Source: Armatimonadota bacterium
GTDB lineage: Bacteria > Armatimonadota > UBA10988
Direction of reading: 5' to 3'
DNA length: 11,575 bases
NCBI GenBank assembly: GCA_016183835.1
Contig: JACPDV010000414.1
Coordinates: forward strand, 1 to 11,575
Of the stretch, positions 1-6,917 are shown piece after piece. The notes under the pieces are model-generated. The model saw nothing but the letters and a program-made list of their open reading frames with translations. It was not told the origin of the DNA and ran no database searches. Each line of letters opens with the position of its first letter. Position 1 is the first letter of the stretch. Made by a program: the position numbers and the translations under genes.

Positions 1-312
1 ATCAAGGTGGGCCGCTTCGGGCTCGACCCGGCGGGCGGCGAGGTGGACTGCGAGGTGATCCTGCCGCTCGAGGACGCGCCGCTCACCTTCCGCCAGCTCC
101 AGCGCTGCGTGGCGGCGCTGGTCTTGCTCGTGCAGCAGCAGCGGCCGCGGTTCGAAGCGATCCTGGCCACCGGCGAGGACCCGGCAAGGGACGAAGGGGC
201 GCAGCTCGACCAGTTCGTGGACCAGCTCGCTGCGCTCTTCGGCGTCTCGCGGGAGGAGATCCTGGACCAGTTGGCGGATGCCCAGCCACCGCCGGGAGCG
301 ACCGATGGATGA
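1..312 (+). CDS. Probable YbjN-like (type III secretion chaperone-like fold) protein, 5' end missing
   Basis: The frame is open from the first base of the window (Ile-Lys-Val-Gly-Arg-Phe-Gly...) to TGA at 310-312, so this is the last ~103 codons of a longer gene; the GTG at 7 is probably internal. The visible part reads 'GRFGLDPAGGEVDCEVILPLED', then an amphipathic helix with 'LTFRQLQRCVAALVLLVQQQRP', then an acidic, Gln/Asp-rich tail. A strand pair ending in a 'gevxxevxlPLed' turn followed by a long helix is the pattern I associate with the YbjN/CesT-like fold, whose members are small cytoplasmic regulatory or chaperone-like proteins. I see no catalytic motif. The tail (residues from about 'FVDQLAALFGVSREEILDQLAD') looks helical. 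The gene overlaps the next one by 8 bp, so the two are probably co-translated. The family call is tentative; the reading frame is secure. Confidence 0.6.
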   Translation: MKVGRFGLDPAGGEVDCEVILPLEDAPLTFRQLQRCVAALVLLVQQQRPRFEAILATGEDPARDEGAQLDQFVDQLAALFGVSREEILDQLADAQPPPGATDG

Positions 313-955
313 CATCCGCGCACGCCTCGAACGACTCCCGCGCGCCTACGTGGACAGCCGCTGGACGCGCTGCGCGGTGTCACACCTGGCCGGCCGGGTG
401 CGCTTTCGCGAGCTCGGCGCACAGGTCGACCAGCGGCGCGCTCAGGCGCTGCGGCGGCGCGCCATCCACGGTTGCGCCGGGTTGCTGCTCGGCGCCCTGG
501 CGCTCACCTTCGGCGGCGAGGTGGTGAAGGTCGCCTTCGCCCTCGCCGCCTCGCTCGGCATCCTCTCCGCGCTCGACGGGCTCGCCCGCGACCTGCGGCG
601 CAACACCCGGCCGTTCGAGTTCGCCGCCATCGACGGCCCGCGCCGCGAGGTGGAGCTGCGCCGGCCCGGCTACCAGGCGCTGGCGGTGCCGCTCGACGAC
701 GTCAAGCTGTTCCTCCTCGTCCGCGAGCCGCGGCGCGAGATGTTCCACCTCGCCGTGGTGGTGCGCGGGCCGTTCGACGAGGATGTCTGCCTCCCGTGGA
801 TGCACACCTCGAGCCGCACTGCCGGCAACAGCCTGTGCTGGCTCTTTGGCTACCTCACCGACCGGCCCGCCCTCGAGCTCACCGCCGCGCCGCCGCTCAC
901 CCCCGACGACCTCGCCGCGGCCCAGCCCATCCGCCACCCCTCCGATGAAGACTGA
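305..955 (+). CDS. Two-helix membrane protein of unknown function
   Basis: I do not recognise this 216-residue protein. The ATG at 305 is preferred over the in-frame ATG at 278 because a GGGAG sequence (294-298) lies 6 bases before it, and because it gives a normal 8-bp coupling overlap with the preceding stop. The N-terminal ~50 residues are strongly basic and helical ('RARLERLPRAYVDSRWTRC', then 'QRRAQALRRRAIHG'). Two hydrophobic segments follow at about residues 54-70 and 73-90, forming a hairpin, and then a soluble C-terminal domain from about 100 to 216. That domain alternates strand-like stretches ('REVELRRPGYQALAVPLDDVKLFLLVRE', 'MFHLAVVVRG') and ends in a Pro-rich acidic tail. By the positive-inside rule both ends should be cytoplasmic. 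The beta-rich tail after a membrane hairpin resembles the general layout of PH-like membrane proteins, but that is only a resemblance. The next gene starts 16 bases after its stop. Confidence 0.75.
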   Translation: MDDIRARLERLPRAYVDSRWTRCAVSHLAGRVRFRELGAQVDQRRAQALRRRAIHGCAGLLLGALALTFGGEVVKVAFALAASLGILSALDGLARDLRRNTRPFEFAAIDGPRREVELRRPGYQALAVPLDDVKLFLLVREPRREMFHLAVVVRGPFDEDVCLPWMHTSSRTAGNSLCWLFGYLTDRPALELTAAPPLTPDDLAAAQPIRHPSDED

Positions 956-960
956 CTCAC

Positions 961-965
961 GGGAG
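961..965 (+). promoter_or_regulatory. Ribosome binding site deciding the start of the 1287-residue secreted protein
   Basis: GGGAG ends 6 bases before the ATG at 972. It touches the ATG at 966 directly and lies downstream of the ATG at 945, so it can serve only the start at 972. That start also puts a clean signal peptide (MRACRPLLAVLLLAWSAAG) at the N-terminus. Confidence 0.6.
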
Positions 966-971
966 ATGACC

Positions 972-3900
972 ATGCGCGCCTGCCGTCCCCTGCTCGCCGT
1001 GCTGCTCCTCGCCTGGTCGGCCGCCGGCCAGAACAACCCCATCAGCAACGGGGGCTTCGAGCAGGGCCTGGCGGACTGGGAGGTGCTCGGCGCCGGCCGC
1101 CTCGAGCGCAACGACGTGCACTCGGGCAGCGCCGCGCTGCGGCTGGTCCGCGACCCCGCCACGCGCGGCGAGACCGGGCTCAATCGCGCCTGGACCTTCG
1201 GCGCGGGCGAGCAGGGCAGGATGCTCGCCGAGCGCCGCGGCGGGATCCGCTTCTGGTACAAGGCGGTCGCCGCGCGGCCGGCGGACACGCTCACCATCCA
1301 GATCATCGCGATGAGCGACCGCTCCCAGGAGACGGCCCACCGCACCGTCTGGCGCCTCCCCACCGCGCACGTGGGCGACGGCAAGTGGCACCAGGGCGCC
1401 CTCGCCTACGACTACACCGGCGACGCCCGGGTGCGCTGGGTCCATGTCTCCTCGCGCCTGGTGGGCGACGCCGGCGAGCTGCTTCTGGACGACCTGGAGT
1501 GGGTGGCGGCGGTGGGCCCGATCGTGCAGAGCGGCGGGCTCGTGTTCCACGAGGTGCCGGGGCTTGAAGGCGAGCAGGCCCGCCTGGCGCTGCGGCTCGT
1601 GAACCTCGGCGACCAGCCGGCGCCGGCGGGCCACGCGGTGCTCGTGCTGCCCGCCGGGCTGAAGACGCCGTCGCTGCGGCTGCCCACGCCCGTGGTGCCG
1701 GCGGGCAAGACCGCCGACGTGGTGTGGCCTCTCAACGGGCGCCGGGACCACCCGCCCTACGAGCTCGCCGCCTCGGCGGTGGCCGGCGGGCAGATGGTGG
1801 ATGCGCGCGTCACCCTTGCCCCCGCGCTCGAGCTGGTCGGGCTGCGCTCGGACCGGCTCGTGCTGCTCCCCGGGCAGTCCAACCGCGTCCGGCTCGTGGT
1901 GCGCAACGCCGGCTCGGCGTTCGGTCCGGCGCCCTCGGTCGCTCTCCGCACGCCCGCCGGGGTGACCGCGGTCTACGAGCCCGGTCACCCGCCGGTGCGG
2001 CCGGGTACCGAGGCGGTGCTCGCGGCCTGGAAGGTGGCGGCCGCGAGGCCCGCGCCGTTCGCCATGCTCCGCGCCACGGCCGCGGGGATGGAGGGCGAGG
2101 CGGCCACGCCGCTGGTGGTGCCCGGGGCCAAGCCGGAGCCGCTCCCGGCCACCGGCAACGTCTACGCCGCGGTGCAGGGCGGGCAGGCCCAGCTCGGCAA
2201 CCGGCGCGTGCGGCTCCTCCTCCGCGGCGGTGTCGGGCTGCTGCAGGTGGCGGGCGCCGCCGGCTGGCGCGACGTGGCCTGGATGCCGCACTTCGGCCTC
2301 GTCGCCGACGGCACCGGCGAGCACCCGGTGGGCGCCGGGAGCTGGACGAGCACCAAGGTGCCCGGCGGCGCGGGGCTGCGGCTGGCCGCGCGCGCGGGGC
2401 AGTGGGACGCGGTCTGCGAGCTGGGCGCCAAGCCCGACAGCGGGATCATCAGCTACCGGATCGCCGTCACACCGCGGCAGGACGCGGCGCTCCGCGCGCT
2501 GGAGGGGCCGGTGCTGTATGCCGGCGAGGGCGACCGCACGCCGCGCGACGACGCCGTGGTGCCCGGGCTGGAGTGGCTGGTGCGCGGCGAGAGCTCGTCC
2601 AACGCGCTCGACATCGTGCCCGACCACCCCGATCGACTGCGCTACGTGCCGCATCCCAGCAAGGTGACCATCCCGGCGGTGGGTCTGCGGTTCGGCGACC
2701 GGGTGCTCGGACTCCTGTGGGACGTGCCGGCGGACCAGCCGTCGTGCGAGCTGGCCGGGCCGGCCAACCTGATCTTCGCCTCGCCCGACCGGTTCGAGGG
2801 GCAGGCCGCGCACCTGGTGGGCCTCAGCCTGCCGGCGGTGGGGCGCGGGATGCCCGAGAACGGCCGCCGCGCGACCACGCCGCTGAAGCTGCCGAAGGGG
2901 CAGGCGCTCACGCTCCGCGCCGAGCTGTTCGCCGCCGCCGGGGCGAAGGACGCCCTGGCCGCCGTGGACGGCTGGATCGCGCGCCACGGCTACCCGCAGC
3001 CGCTCCCGTTCCCCCGCGGCCGCGCGCTGAAGGAAGTCGAGTTCAGTCTACAGGGCTACTTCAAGGACACGGCGCTGTGGAACCCGCAGTGGAAGAAGTG
3101 GTACTCCGACCTGATCGTCGGCTTCCAGCCCTGGGACGGCGCCGTGAACGAGCTGCTCTTCGGCGCGGAGCTGCTGGGCGAGAACCGGGTGGCCGAGCGG
3201 GCGCGCGCCCTGGCGATGGAGGTCTCCGGCGCCGACGACCGCGCCGCCCGGCTGCGGGTGGAATACCGCTGCCAGCCCGGCGCGCTGGCGGAGCTGGCCA
3301 GGCAGGCGCGCAGCACCATCGCGACGCAGGCGGCCGACGGCACCTGGCGGTTCGGCGGCGAGAAGGCCGGCTCGTGGCCCAAGGGCGGCGTAAACTACGC
3401 CGTGCTCGGCCCGGTGGGCGCGTCGGAATCGGGGCTGACAGCGCGCAAGGCGGCGCAAGTGCTCGACTGTGCCGTGCTGACGGGCGATCCCGAGGCGGCC
3501 AAGGCCGGGCTGAAGGCGCTCGCGGCGCTCCGTCGCTTCACGGTGCCGCGCGCGGCGCAGGTCTGGGAAGTGCCGGTCCACACGCCCGACATCCTCGCCT
3601 CCGCCGACTGTGTGGACGCCTTCGTCAAGGGCTACCAGCTCACCGGCGACGCCGCCTGGCTCAAGGACGCCCACTCCTGGGCGCGGAGCGGCCTGCCTTT
3701 CGTCTACGTCTGGCACCCTGACAACCTGAAGGCCATGCAGGGCGGAAGCATCCCGGTCTTCGGCGCCACCGGCTACGGGCTGAGCTGGTTCGCCGTGCTG
3801 GTGCAGTGGAACGGTCTGGCGTACGCCAATGCGCTCCTCGACCTCAGCCGCTACGACACCAGCTTCCCGTGGAGCCGGGTGGCCGAGAACCTGCTGCGCA

Positions 3901-4835
3901 GCGCCATGTACCAGCAGGCCGTGAGCGGCGACCGCTGGGCGCAGTGGCCCGACGCCTACAACCTGATCGCCGGCCGGCCGGGCGCGCACGGGCAGACGCC
4001 GCCCTGCTTCACGCCCTCGAGCGTGCTCAACCTGACCTGGCGCTTCCTGGGCCTCCGCCCCTCGCCCGAGGTGGCCGTGGTGCGGCAGGGCGCGCGGCGG
4101 CTCACGCTGCGCGGGGAGGCGAGCTTCGGCGGGGCGGGATGGCAGGGCGACGCCCTGTCCTTCGCAGTTCGGTTCACGCCACCGCAGCGTGGCGCCGTGG
4201 AGGTGATCGGCACGGCGAAGCCGACGAACGTGAAGCTCGACGGGCACGTCTTGGCCGAGGCGGCGGACGTGTGGGCCGAGGACAAGCCGGCCTGGCACTA
4301 CCACGCCGACGCGAGCACGGTGGAGATCCGGATCCTCGACACCGGCCGCCACCTGGTGGGCGTGAGCGGCGTCAAGCGGGTTCGCGTGGCGGTGGCGCCG
4401 TCGGTGCTGAAGAGCATCGCCTTCCGGTTCGACAAGAGTCTGCAGGGCTGGGCGGCGCAGCACGACCTGACGCCGCTGCGGCTCGAGGGCGGCTGCCTCC
4501 GCGCCGACACCACCGGCGGCGACCCCTACATGGCGCGCGAAGGGTTGCTGGTGCAGGGCAAGCCGGGCGACGTGCTGGTCGTCCGCCTCGCGCTGGGCGG
4601 CGGGCAGGCCGGCGGCAGCGTCTTCTGGGCCACCCTGCAGGGCGGCTTCTCACCGCAGCGCGAGCTGCCCTACATTTGTGCGGCGGACGGCGCGATCCAT
4701 GAGGTGCGGGTCCCCGTCGGCGCGAACCAGGGCTGGGCCGGGCAGACCATCACGGGGCTCCGGCTGGATCCCGGCGGCGGCCCGCCGGGGTTCGCGGTGA
4801 GGGTGGAGTCGGTGACGCTGGAGCGCAAGCCCTAG
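972..4835 (+). CDS. Large secreted multidomain protein, probably polysaccharide-binding or -degrading
   Basis: This 1287-residue protein has a Sec signal peptide (residues 1-19, basic start, hydrophobic core, cleavage near SAAG/Q). Successive modules can be read by composition. A jelly-roll carbohydrate-binding-like domain covers about 20-180 ('NGGFEQGLADWEV', 'FWYKAV', 'LLLDDLEW', as in the CBM4/9-type folds). Two CARDB/NEW3-like beta-sandwiches cover about 185-285 and 285-380 ('LVNLGDQPAPAGHAVLVLPAG', 'LVVRNAGSAFGPAP'). A long beta-supersandwich-like region runs about 396-655, and a helical region resembling an alpha/alpha six-hairpin barrel about 657-1030. A beta-sandwich (about 1030-1140) and a terminal jelly roll (about 1145-1287; 'FRFDKSLQGWAAQHDL') follow. 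A supersandwich followed by an alpha/alpha barrel is the layout of several polysaccharide lyase and glycoside hydrolase clans. Acidic residues in 'WEVPVHTPDILASAD' (865-879) are the most active-site-like cluster I see. I cannot assign a GH or PL family, so substrate and activity are open. It is the last gene of the left operon and ends in a CTAG shared with the stop of the convergent gene. Confidence 0.88.
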   Translation: MRACRPLLAVLLLAWSAAGQNNPISNGGFEQGLADWEVLGAGRLERNDVHSGSAALRLVRDPATRGETGLNRAWTFGAGEQGRMLAERRGGIRFWYKAVAARPADTLTIQIIAMSDRSQETAHRTVWRLPTAHVGDGKWHQGALAYDYTGDARVRWVHVSSRLVGDAGELLLDDLEWVAAVGPIVQSGGLVFHEVPGLEGEQARLALRLVNLGDQPAPAGHAVLVLPAGLKTPSLRLPTPVVPAGKTADVVWPLNGRRDHPPYELAASAVAGGQMVDARVTLAPALELVGLRSDRLVLLPGQSNRVRLVVRNAGSAFGPAPSVALRTPAGVTAVYEPGHPPVRPGTEAVLAAWKVAAARPAPFAMLRATAAGMEGEAATPLVVPGAKPEPLPATGNVYAAVQGGQAQLGNRRVRLLLRGGVGLLQVAGAAGWRDVAWMPHFGLVADGTGEHPVGAGSWTSTKVPGGAGLRLAARAGQWDAVCELGAKPDSGIISYRIAVTPRQDAALRALEGPVLYAGEGDRTPRDDAVVPGLEWLVRGESSSNALDIVPDHPDRLRYVPHPSKVTIPAVGLRFGDRVLGLLWDVPADQPSCELAGPANLIFASPDRFEGQAAHLVGLSLPAVGRGMPENGRRATTPLKLPKGQALTLRAELFAAAGAKDALAAVDGWIARHGYPQPLPFPRGRALKEVEFSLQGYFKDTALWNPQWKKWYSDLIVGFQPWDGAVNELLFGAELLGENRVAERARALAMEVSGADDRAARLRVEYRCQPGALAELARQARSTIATQAADGTWRFGGEKAGSWPKGGVNYAVLGPVGASESGLTARKAAQVLDCAVLTGDPEAAKAGLKALAALRRFTVPRAAQVWEVPVHTPDILASADCVDAFVKGYQLTGDAAWLKDAHSWARSGLPFVYVWHPDNLKAMQGGSIPVFGATGYGLSWFAVLVQWNGLAYANALLDLSRYDTSFPWSRVAENLLRSAMYQQAVSGDRWAQWPDAYNLIAGRPGAHGQTPPCFTPSSVLNLTWRFLGLRPSPEVAVVRQGARRLTLRGEASFGGAGWQGDALSFAVRFTPPQRGAVEVIGTAKPTNVKLDGHVLAEAADVWAEDKPAWHYHADASTVEIRILDTGRHLVGVSGVKRVRVAVAPSVLKSIAFRFDKSLQGWAAQHDLTPLRLEGGCLRADTTGGDPYMAREGLLVQGKPGDVLVVRLALGGGQAGGSVFWATLQGGFSPQRELPYICAADGAIHEVRVPVGANQGWAGQTITGLRLDPGGGPPGFAVRVESVTLERKP

Positions 4836-6019
4836 CGCGGCGGATCGCCGCCGGGGCGCAGATCCAGACCCACCACGCCGTCACGGGTCATGCGGAACCC
4901 GTGGTAGGGCTGGTCCGCCGCGGGGACGGTGCCCATCGACACGTACATCGACAGGTCGGCCGGGAAGACCAGCGCCGAGTGCAGGTTGATGGACCGGATC
5001 GGCACCCCCTGCGCCGCGGCGAAGTTGTGGCTCCGGTCGATCCGCCCGTAGTGCTCGCGAATCAGCGCGCCCAGGTTGCCGGCGCGGCTGCCCTCCAGCG
5101 GCTCCTCCGGCGCCTCGCGACCGAGGGCGTGGAAGGTGTTGTCCGCGGCGATCCAGCCGTCCTTCGCTCGCCGCACGGCCACCTGCTCGTGGTCGTACTC
5201 CACCACCGCCGCGTCCGGCGGCGTCCCGCCGGCGATCACCAGGATCGTGCCCACGGCGCGCGGTGTGGTCTCCACGAGCCGCACGCCTTCGGCCACGGAG
5301 CCGGCGTACTGGGCCACCTTCCGCACCATGAAGCAGGTGGAGACCCCTTCCAGGCTCTCGTGCCGGCCGTAGCCCGAGTTGTTCGAGCAGAACACGCCGC
5401 GCGCGTTGAGCGAGGTCCAGCCGTTGATGATGCCCGCCCAGGAGCAAGTCAGGAACTCGTGCCCGCGGTCCGGCTTGACGTGGAGGAGGATGGCGGCGTG
5501 GCGGCTGGCGCCGTGGTCCCAGTAGTCCATGTTGCGGCCGATGATGCACTCGCCGTTAACCGTGGCGGGCCCGAAGGCGGCGAACCCGGTGCAGTAGCCG
5601 GACGAGGCACGGCTGACATCGCCGAAGAGCTGGAGCGCCACGAGATGGAGGTAGTCGACTTCGGCGGCGTCGGCGAGGGCGTGCAGCTCGGCTCGGTATT
5701 CGGGCGGGAGATGGGGCTCCATCACCCGCGCGCCGTCGAGCAGGCGCTCGAGCCCCCAGGCGCCCTCGCCGTCGACGATCACCTCCTGCACCACGCGCCG
5801 CACCTCGTCGCGGAGGAGGCGCCCGTGCTGGCGGCCCAGCTCGTCCGGCGGGCCGGAGACGCTCAGCACACGGTAGCCGTTGACCTCGAGCAGGCTGCCG
5901 GCGGCAAGGGCGGGCGCGCCGGCCAGGAGCAGCAGCACAACAAACAGCACGGCGAACAGGCCGCGTTGAGGGCATTTGCAGAGCGTGGCGGCGACCGATG
6001 GCCGGCCGGACCGGGCCAC
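4832..6019 (-). CDS. Secreted C45/AAT-type autoproteolytic acyltransferase or amidohydrolase (Ntn hydrolase)
   Basis: The mature part carries the peptidase C45 / isopenicillin-N acyltransferase-like signature: 'SGYCTGFAAFG', then 'GRNMDYW' about 20 residues later, then 'TCSWAGIINGWTSLNARGVF'. In this family Cys (residue 143 with the start used here, codon 5593-5591) becomes the N-terminal nucleophile after self-cleavage, and the following Arg-Asn-x-Asp (162-165) belongs to the active-site strand. The residue before Cys is Tyr, where Gly is common. The family hydrolyses or transfers acyl groups on amides; the substrate cannot be read here. A signal peptide (LFAVLFVVLLLLAGAPALA) precedes the domain, so it acts outside the cytoplasm. 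The start is uncertain. The frame is open back to ATG at 6184, but that would translate the inverted-repeat element at 6049-6135 into a Pro/Gly-rich leader, so I take the GTG at 6019 (395 residues). A GTG at 5950 would give a signal peptide with no basic start. Its stop overlaps the convergent gene's stop. Confidence 0.85.
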   Translation of the reverse strand: MARSGRPSVAATLCKCPQRGLFAVLFVVLLLLAGAPALAAGSLLEVNGYRVLSVSGPPDELGRQHGRLLRDEVRRVVQEVIVDGEGAWGLERLLDGARVMEPHLPPEYRAELHALADAAEVDYLHLVALQLFGDVSRASSGYCTGFAAFGPATVNGECIIGRNMDYWDHGASRHAAILLHVKPDRGHEFLTCSWAGIINGWTSLNARGVFCSNNSGYGRHESLEGVSTCFMVRKVAQYAGSVAEGVRLVETTPRAVGTILVIAGGTPPDAAVVEYDHEQVAVRRAKDGWIAADNTFHALGREAPEEPLEGSRAGNLGALIREHYGRIDRSHNFAAAQGVPIRSINLHSALVFPADLSMYVSMGTVPAADQPYHGFRMTRDGVVGLDLRPGGDPPR

Positions 6020-6048
6020 GGCGCTGCCGCTGCCACCTGCCCGTGGCG

Positions 6049-6135
6049 GTAGGGGCGGGGTCTCCCCGCCCGTCTGGCGTCCGCCGACACCGGCCTGTAG
6101 CGTTGCGGGGCCGGGCGGGGGGACCCCGCCCCTAC
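6049..6135. repeat. Inverted-repeat element of two facing GC hairpins (REP/BIME-like)
   Basis: Two 24-base arms (6049-6072 and 6112-6135) are reverse complements with one mismatch, separated by 39 bases. Each arm is itself a hairpin: GGGCGGGG at 6053-6060 pairs perfectly with CCCCGCCC at 6064-6071 around TCT, and GGGCGGGG at 6113-6120 pairs with CCCCGCCC at 6124-6131 around GGA. Two palindromic units in opposite orientation with a short linker is the layout of bacterial interspersed mosaic elements. No T-tract follows either hairpin, so this is not a standard terminator. The bases next to the outer ends show no clear target-site duplication. Because it lies in the 5' region of both divergent genes it could affect their leaders. 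Copy number elsewhere in the genome is unknown from this window. Confidence 0.75.
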
Positions 6136-6230
6136 GCCGGGACAACAACGTCGCCGGCATTCTCCCAATCAGCGAGGTGGCCATCCGGGCGTCATCCGTC
6201 GTCCAAGGATGAGGGACTCCGCGCGGACGG

Positions 6231-6246
6231 CGGGCGTTCCCGCCCG
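6231..6246. other. Short GC hairpin upstream of the sigma-factor gene
   Basis: CGGGCG (6231-6236) and CGCCCG (6241-6246) pair perfectly around TTCC. It lies about 105 bases before the sigma-factor start, so it may fall in the mRNA leader or be an operator half-pair. Such a stem also arises fairly easily by chance at this GC content. Confidence 0.3.
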
Positions 6247-6341
6247 GTGGACGGGAGGTGCCGGCGGCGTATGGGGCAAACCCAGCCTGCCCCGCGACGT
6301 AAACGGGGCGCCATGGAATGGGGTAGATGCGTTCAGACGAC

Positions 6342-6345
6342 GAGG
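6342..6345 (+). promoter_or_regulatory. Ribosome binding site supporting GTG 6352 as the sigma-factor start
   Basis: GAGG ends 6 bases before GTG 6352, the same spacing as at several other starts in this window. The upstream ATG at 6313 has only GGGGCGCC before it, and the ATG at 6271 has no purine-rich site. Confidence 0.5.
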
Positions 6346-6351
6346 TGTCAG

Positions 6352-6915
6352 GTGCCGGCGGAGCCCGCTGATCACGCGCTCGTGACGCGGGCCCAGGCGG
6401 GCGATCGCGCCGCGTTCAATGAGCTCTTGCGGCGCTATCACCGGCCGGTGTACGGTTTTGTCTTCCGGTTGACACAGTCGCCGGAAGAGGCCGCCGACCT
6501 GGCCCAGGAGGTGTTTGTCCGAGCGTGGCGCTACCTCGGCAAGTTCGACGCGGCGCGGCCGCTGCGGCCCTGGCTGTTTCAGATCGCCGCCAACCGGGCG
6601 GCGAGTTGTCATGGGCGGAGCGGCGGGCGCGAGACGATCCCGCTCGAGGAGCTGCCCGGTGAGCCGAGCGTGCCCGATGACACCTCGGCCGAGCCCGAGC
6701 GGCAGGAGTTGGCCGCGGCGGTGCGGCGGGCGATCCTCGAGCTGTCGCCGCAACAGCGACAGGCGGTGGTGCTGGTGGAGCTGGAAGGCATGGACGCGGC
6801 CGAAGCAGCGGTGATCATGACCTGCTCGCCCACCACCGTCCGGCAGCATGTGTTTCGGGCCAAGAGGCGGTTGCGCGGTCTCCTGGCGGGGTACGTCGAG
6901 GGCACGGAGAGTTGA
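6352..6915 (+). CDS. ECF-type RNA polymerase sigma factor
   Basis: This 187-residue protein has the two-domain ECF layout. Sigma region 2 lies at about residues 10-80 ('RAQAGDRAAFNELLRRYHRP', 'DLAQEVFVRAWRYLGKFD', 'PWLFQIAANRA'). An acidic linker ('LEELPGEPSVPDDTSAEPE') follows, then sigma region 4 at about 120-180 ('LSPQQRQAVVLVELEGMDAAEAA', then the helix-turn-helix 'CSPTTVRQHVFRAKRRLRGLL'). It directs core polymerase to a small regulon, normally under control of the partner anti-sigma factor. The GTG start is chosen for its GAGG site and because ECF proteins usually begin about 10 residues before the 'RAQAGD' helix; ATG 6313 would add 13 residues. The anti-sigma gene starts 2 bases after its stop, so the two are translationally coupled. 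Which ECF group it belongs to cannot be told by eye. Confidence 0.95.
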   Translation: MPAEPADHALVTRAQAGDRAAFNELLRRYHRPVYGFVFRLTQSPEEAADLAQEVFVRAWRYLGKFDAARPLRPWLFQIAANRAASCHGRSGGRETIPLEELPGEPSVPDDTSAEPERQELAAAVRRAILELSPQQRQAVVLVELEGMDAAEAAVIMTCSPTTVRQHVFRAKRRLRGLLAGYVEGTES

Positions 6916-6917
6916 CG

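Larger units (their letters stand above)
6020..6351. promoter_or_regulatory. Divergent control region between the C45 hydrolase gene and the ECF sigma operon
   Basis: About 330 bases lie between two divergently read genes, so promoters for both should be here. I could not identify a convincing sigma-70 or ECF-type -35/-10 pair on either strand. What can be seen: an inverted-repeat element at 6049-6135; a 6-bp inverted repeat TCATCC/GGATGA at 6192-6197 and 6207-6212 with a 9-base spacer; and a second hairpin CGGGCG-TTCC-CGCCCG at 6231-6246. The stretch 6271-6351 is open in the sigma-factor frame, with possible starts at ATG 6271 and ATG 6313, so part of it could be coding if one of those is used. 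Autoregulation of the sigma operon from this region is expected from the family but is not shown by the sequence. Confidence 0.5.

Noticed and set aside
957..2987. 676-codon open frame on the minus strand opposite the large secreted protein
   Set aside because: Its translation is Arg/Gly/His/Pro-rich without domains or a signal. It is the antisense shadow expected at this GC content, while the plus frame has a signal peptide and recognisable modules.
1724..3721. 665-codon open frame on the plus strand inside the large secreted protein
   Set aside because: The composition is almost wholly Arg, Ala and Gly with no hydrophobic core pattern, which marks a frame-shifted shadow.
4837..4851. GCGGCG-GAT-CGCCGC hairpin just after the stop of the large secreted protein as a terminator
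   Set aside because: There is no T-tract on either strand and it lies within the last codons of the convergent gene; at this GC content a 6-bp stem is weak evidence.
6100..6123. G-quadruplex candidate in the G-runs of the right arm
   Set aside because: Only three separated G-runs of three or more are present (the last has six bases, too few for two runs plus a loop), so a standard four-run motif is not met.
6049..6135. Insertion sequence or MITE with terminal inverted repeats
   Set aside because: Only 39 bases lie between the arms, there is no transposase, and I see no flanking target duplication. The double-hairpin layout fits a REP-type pair better.
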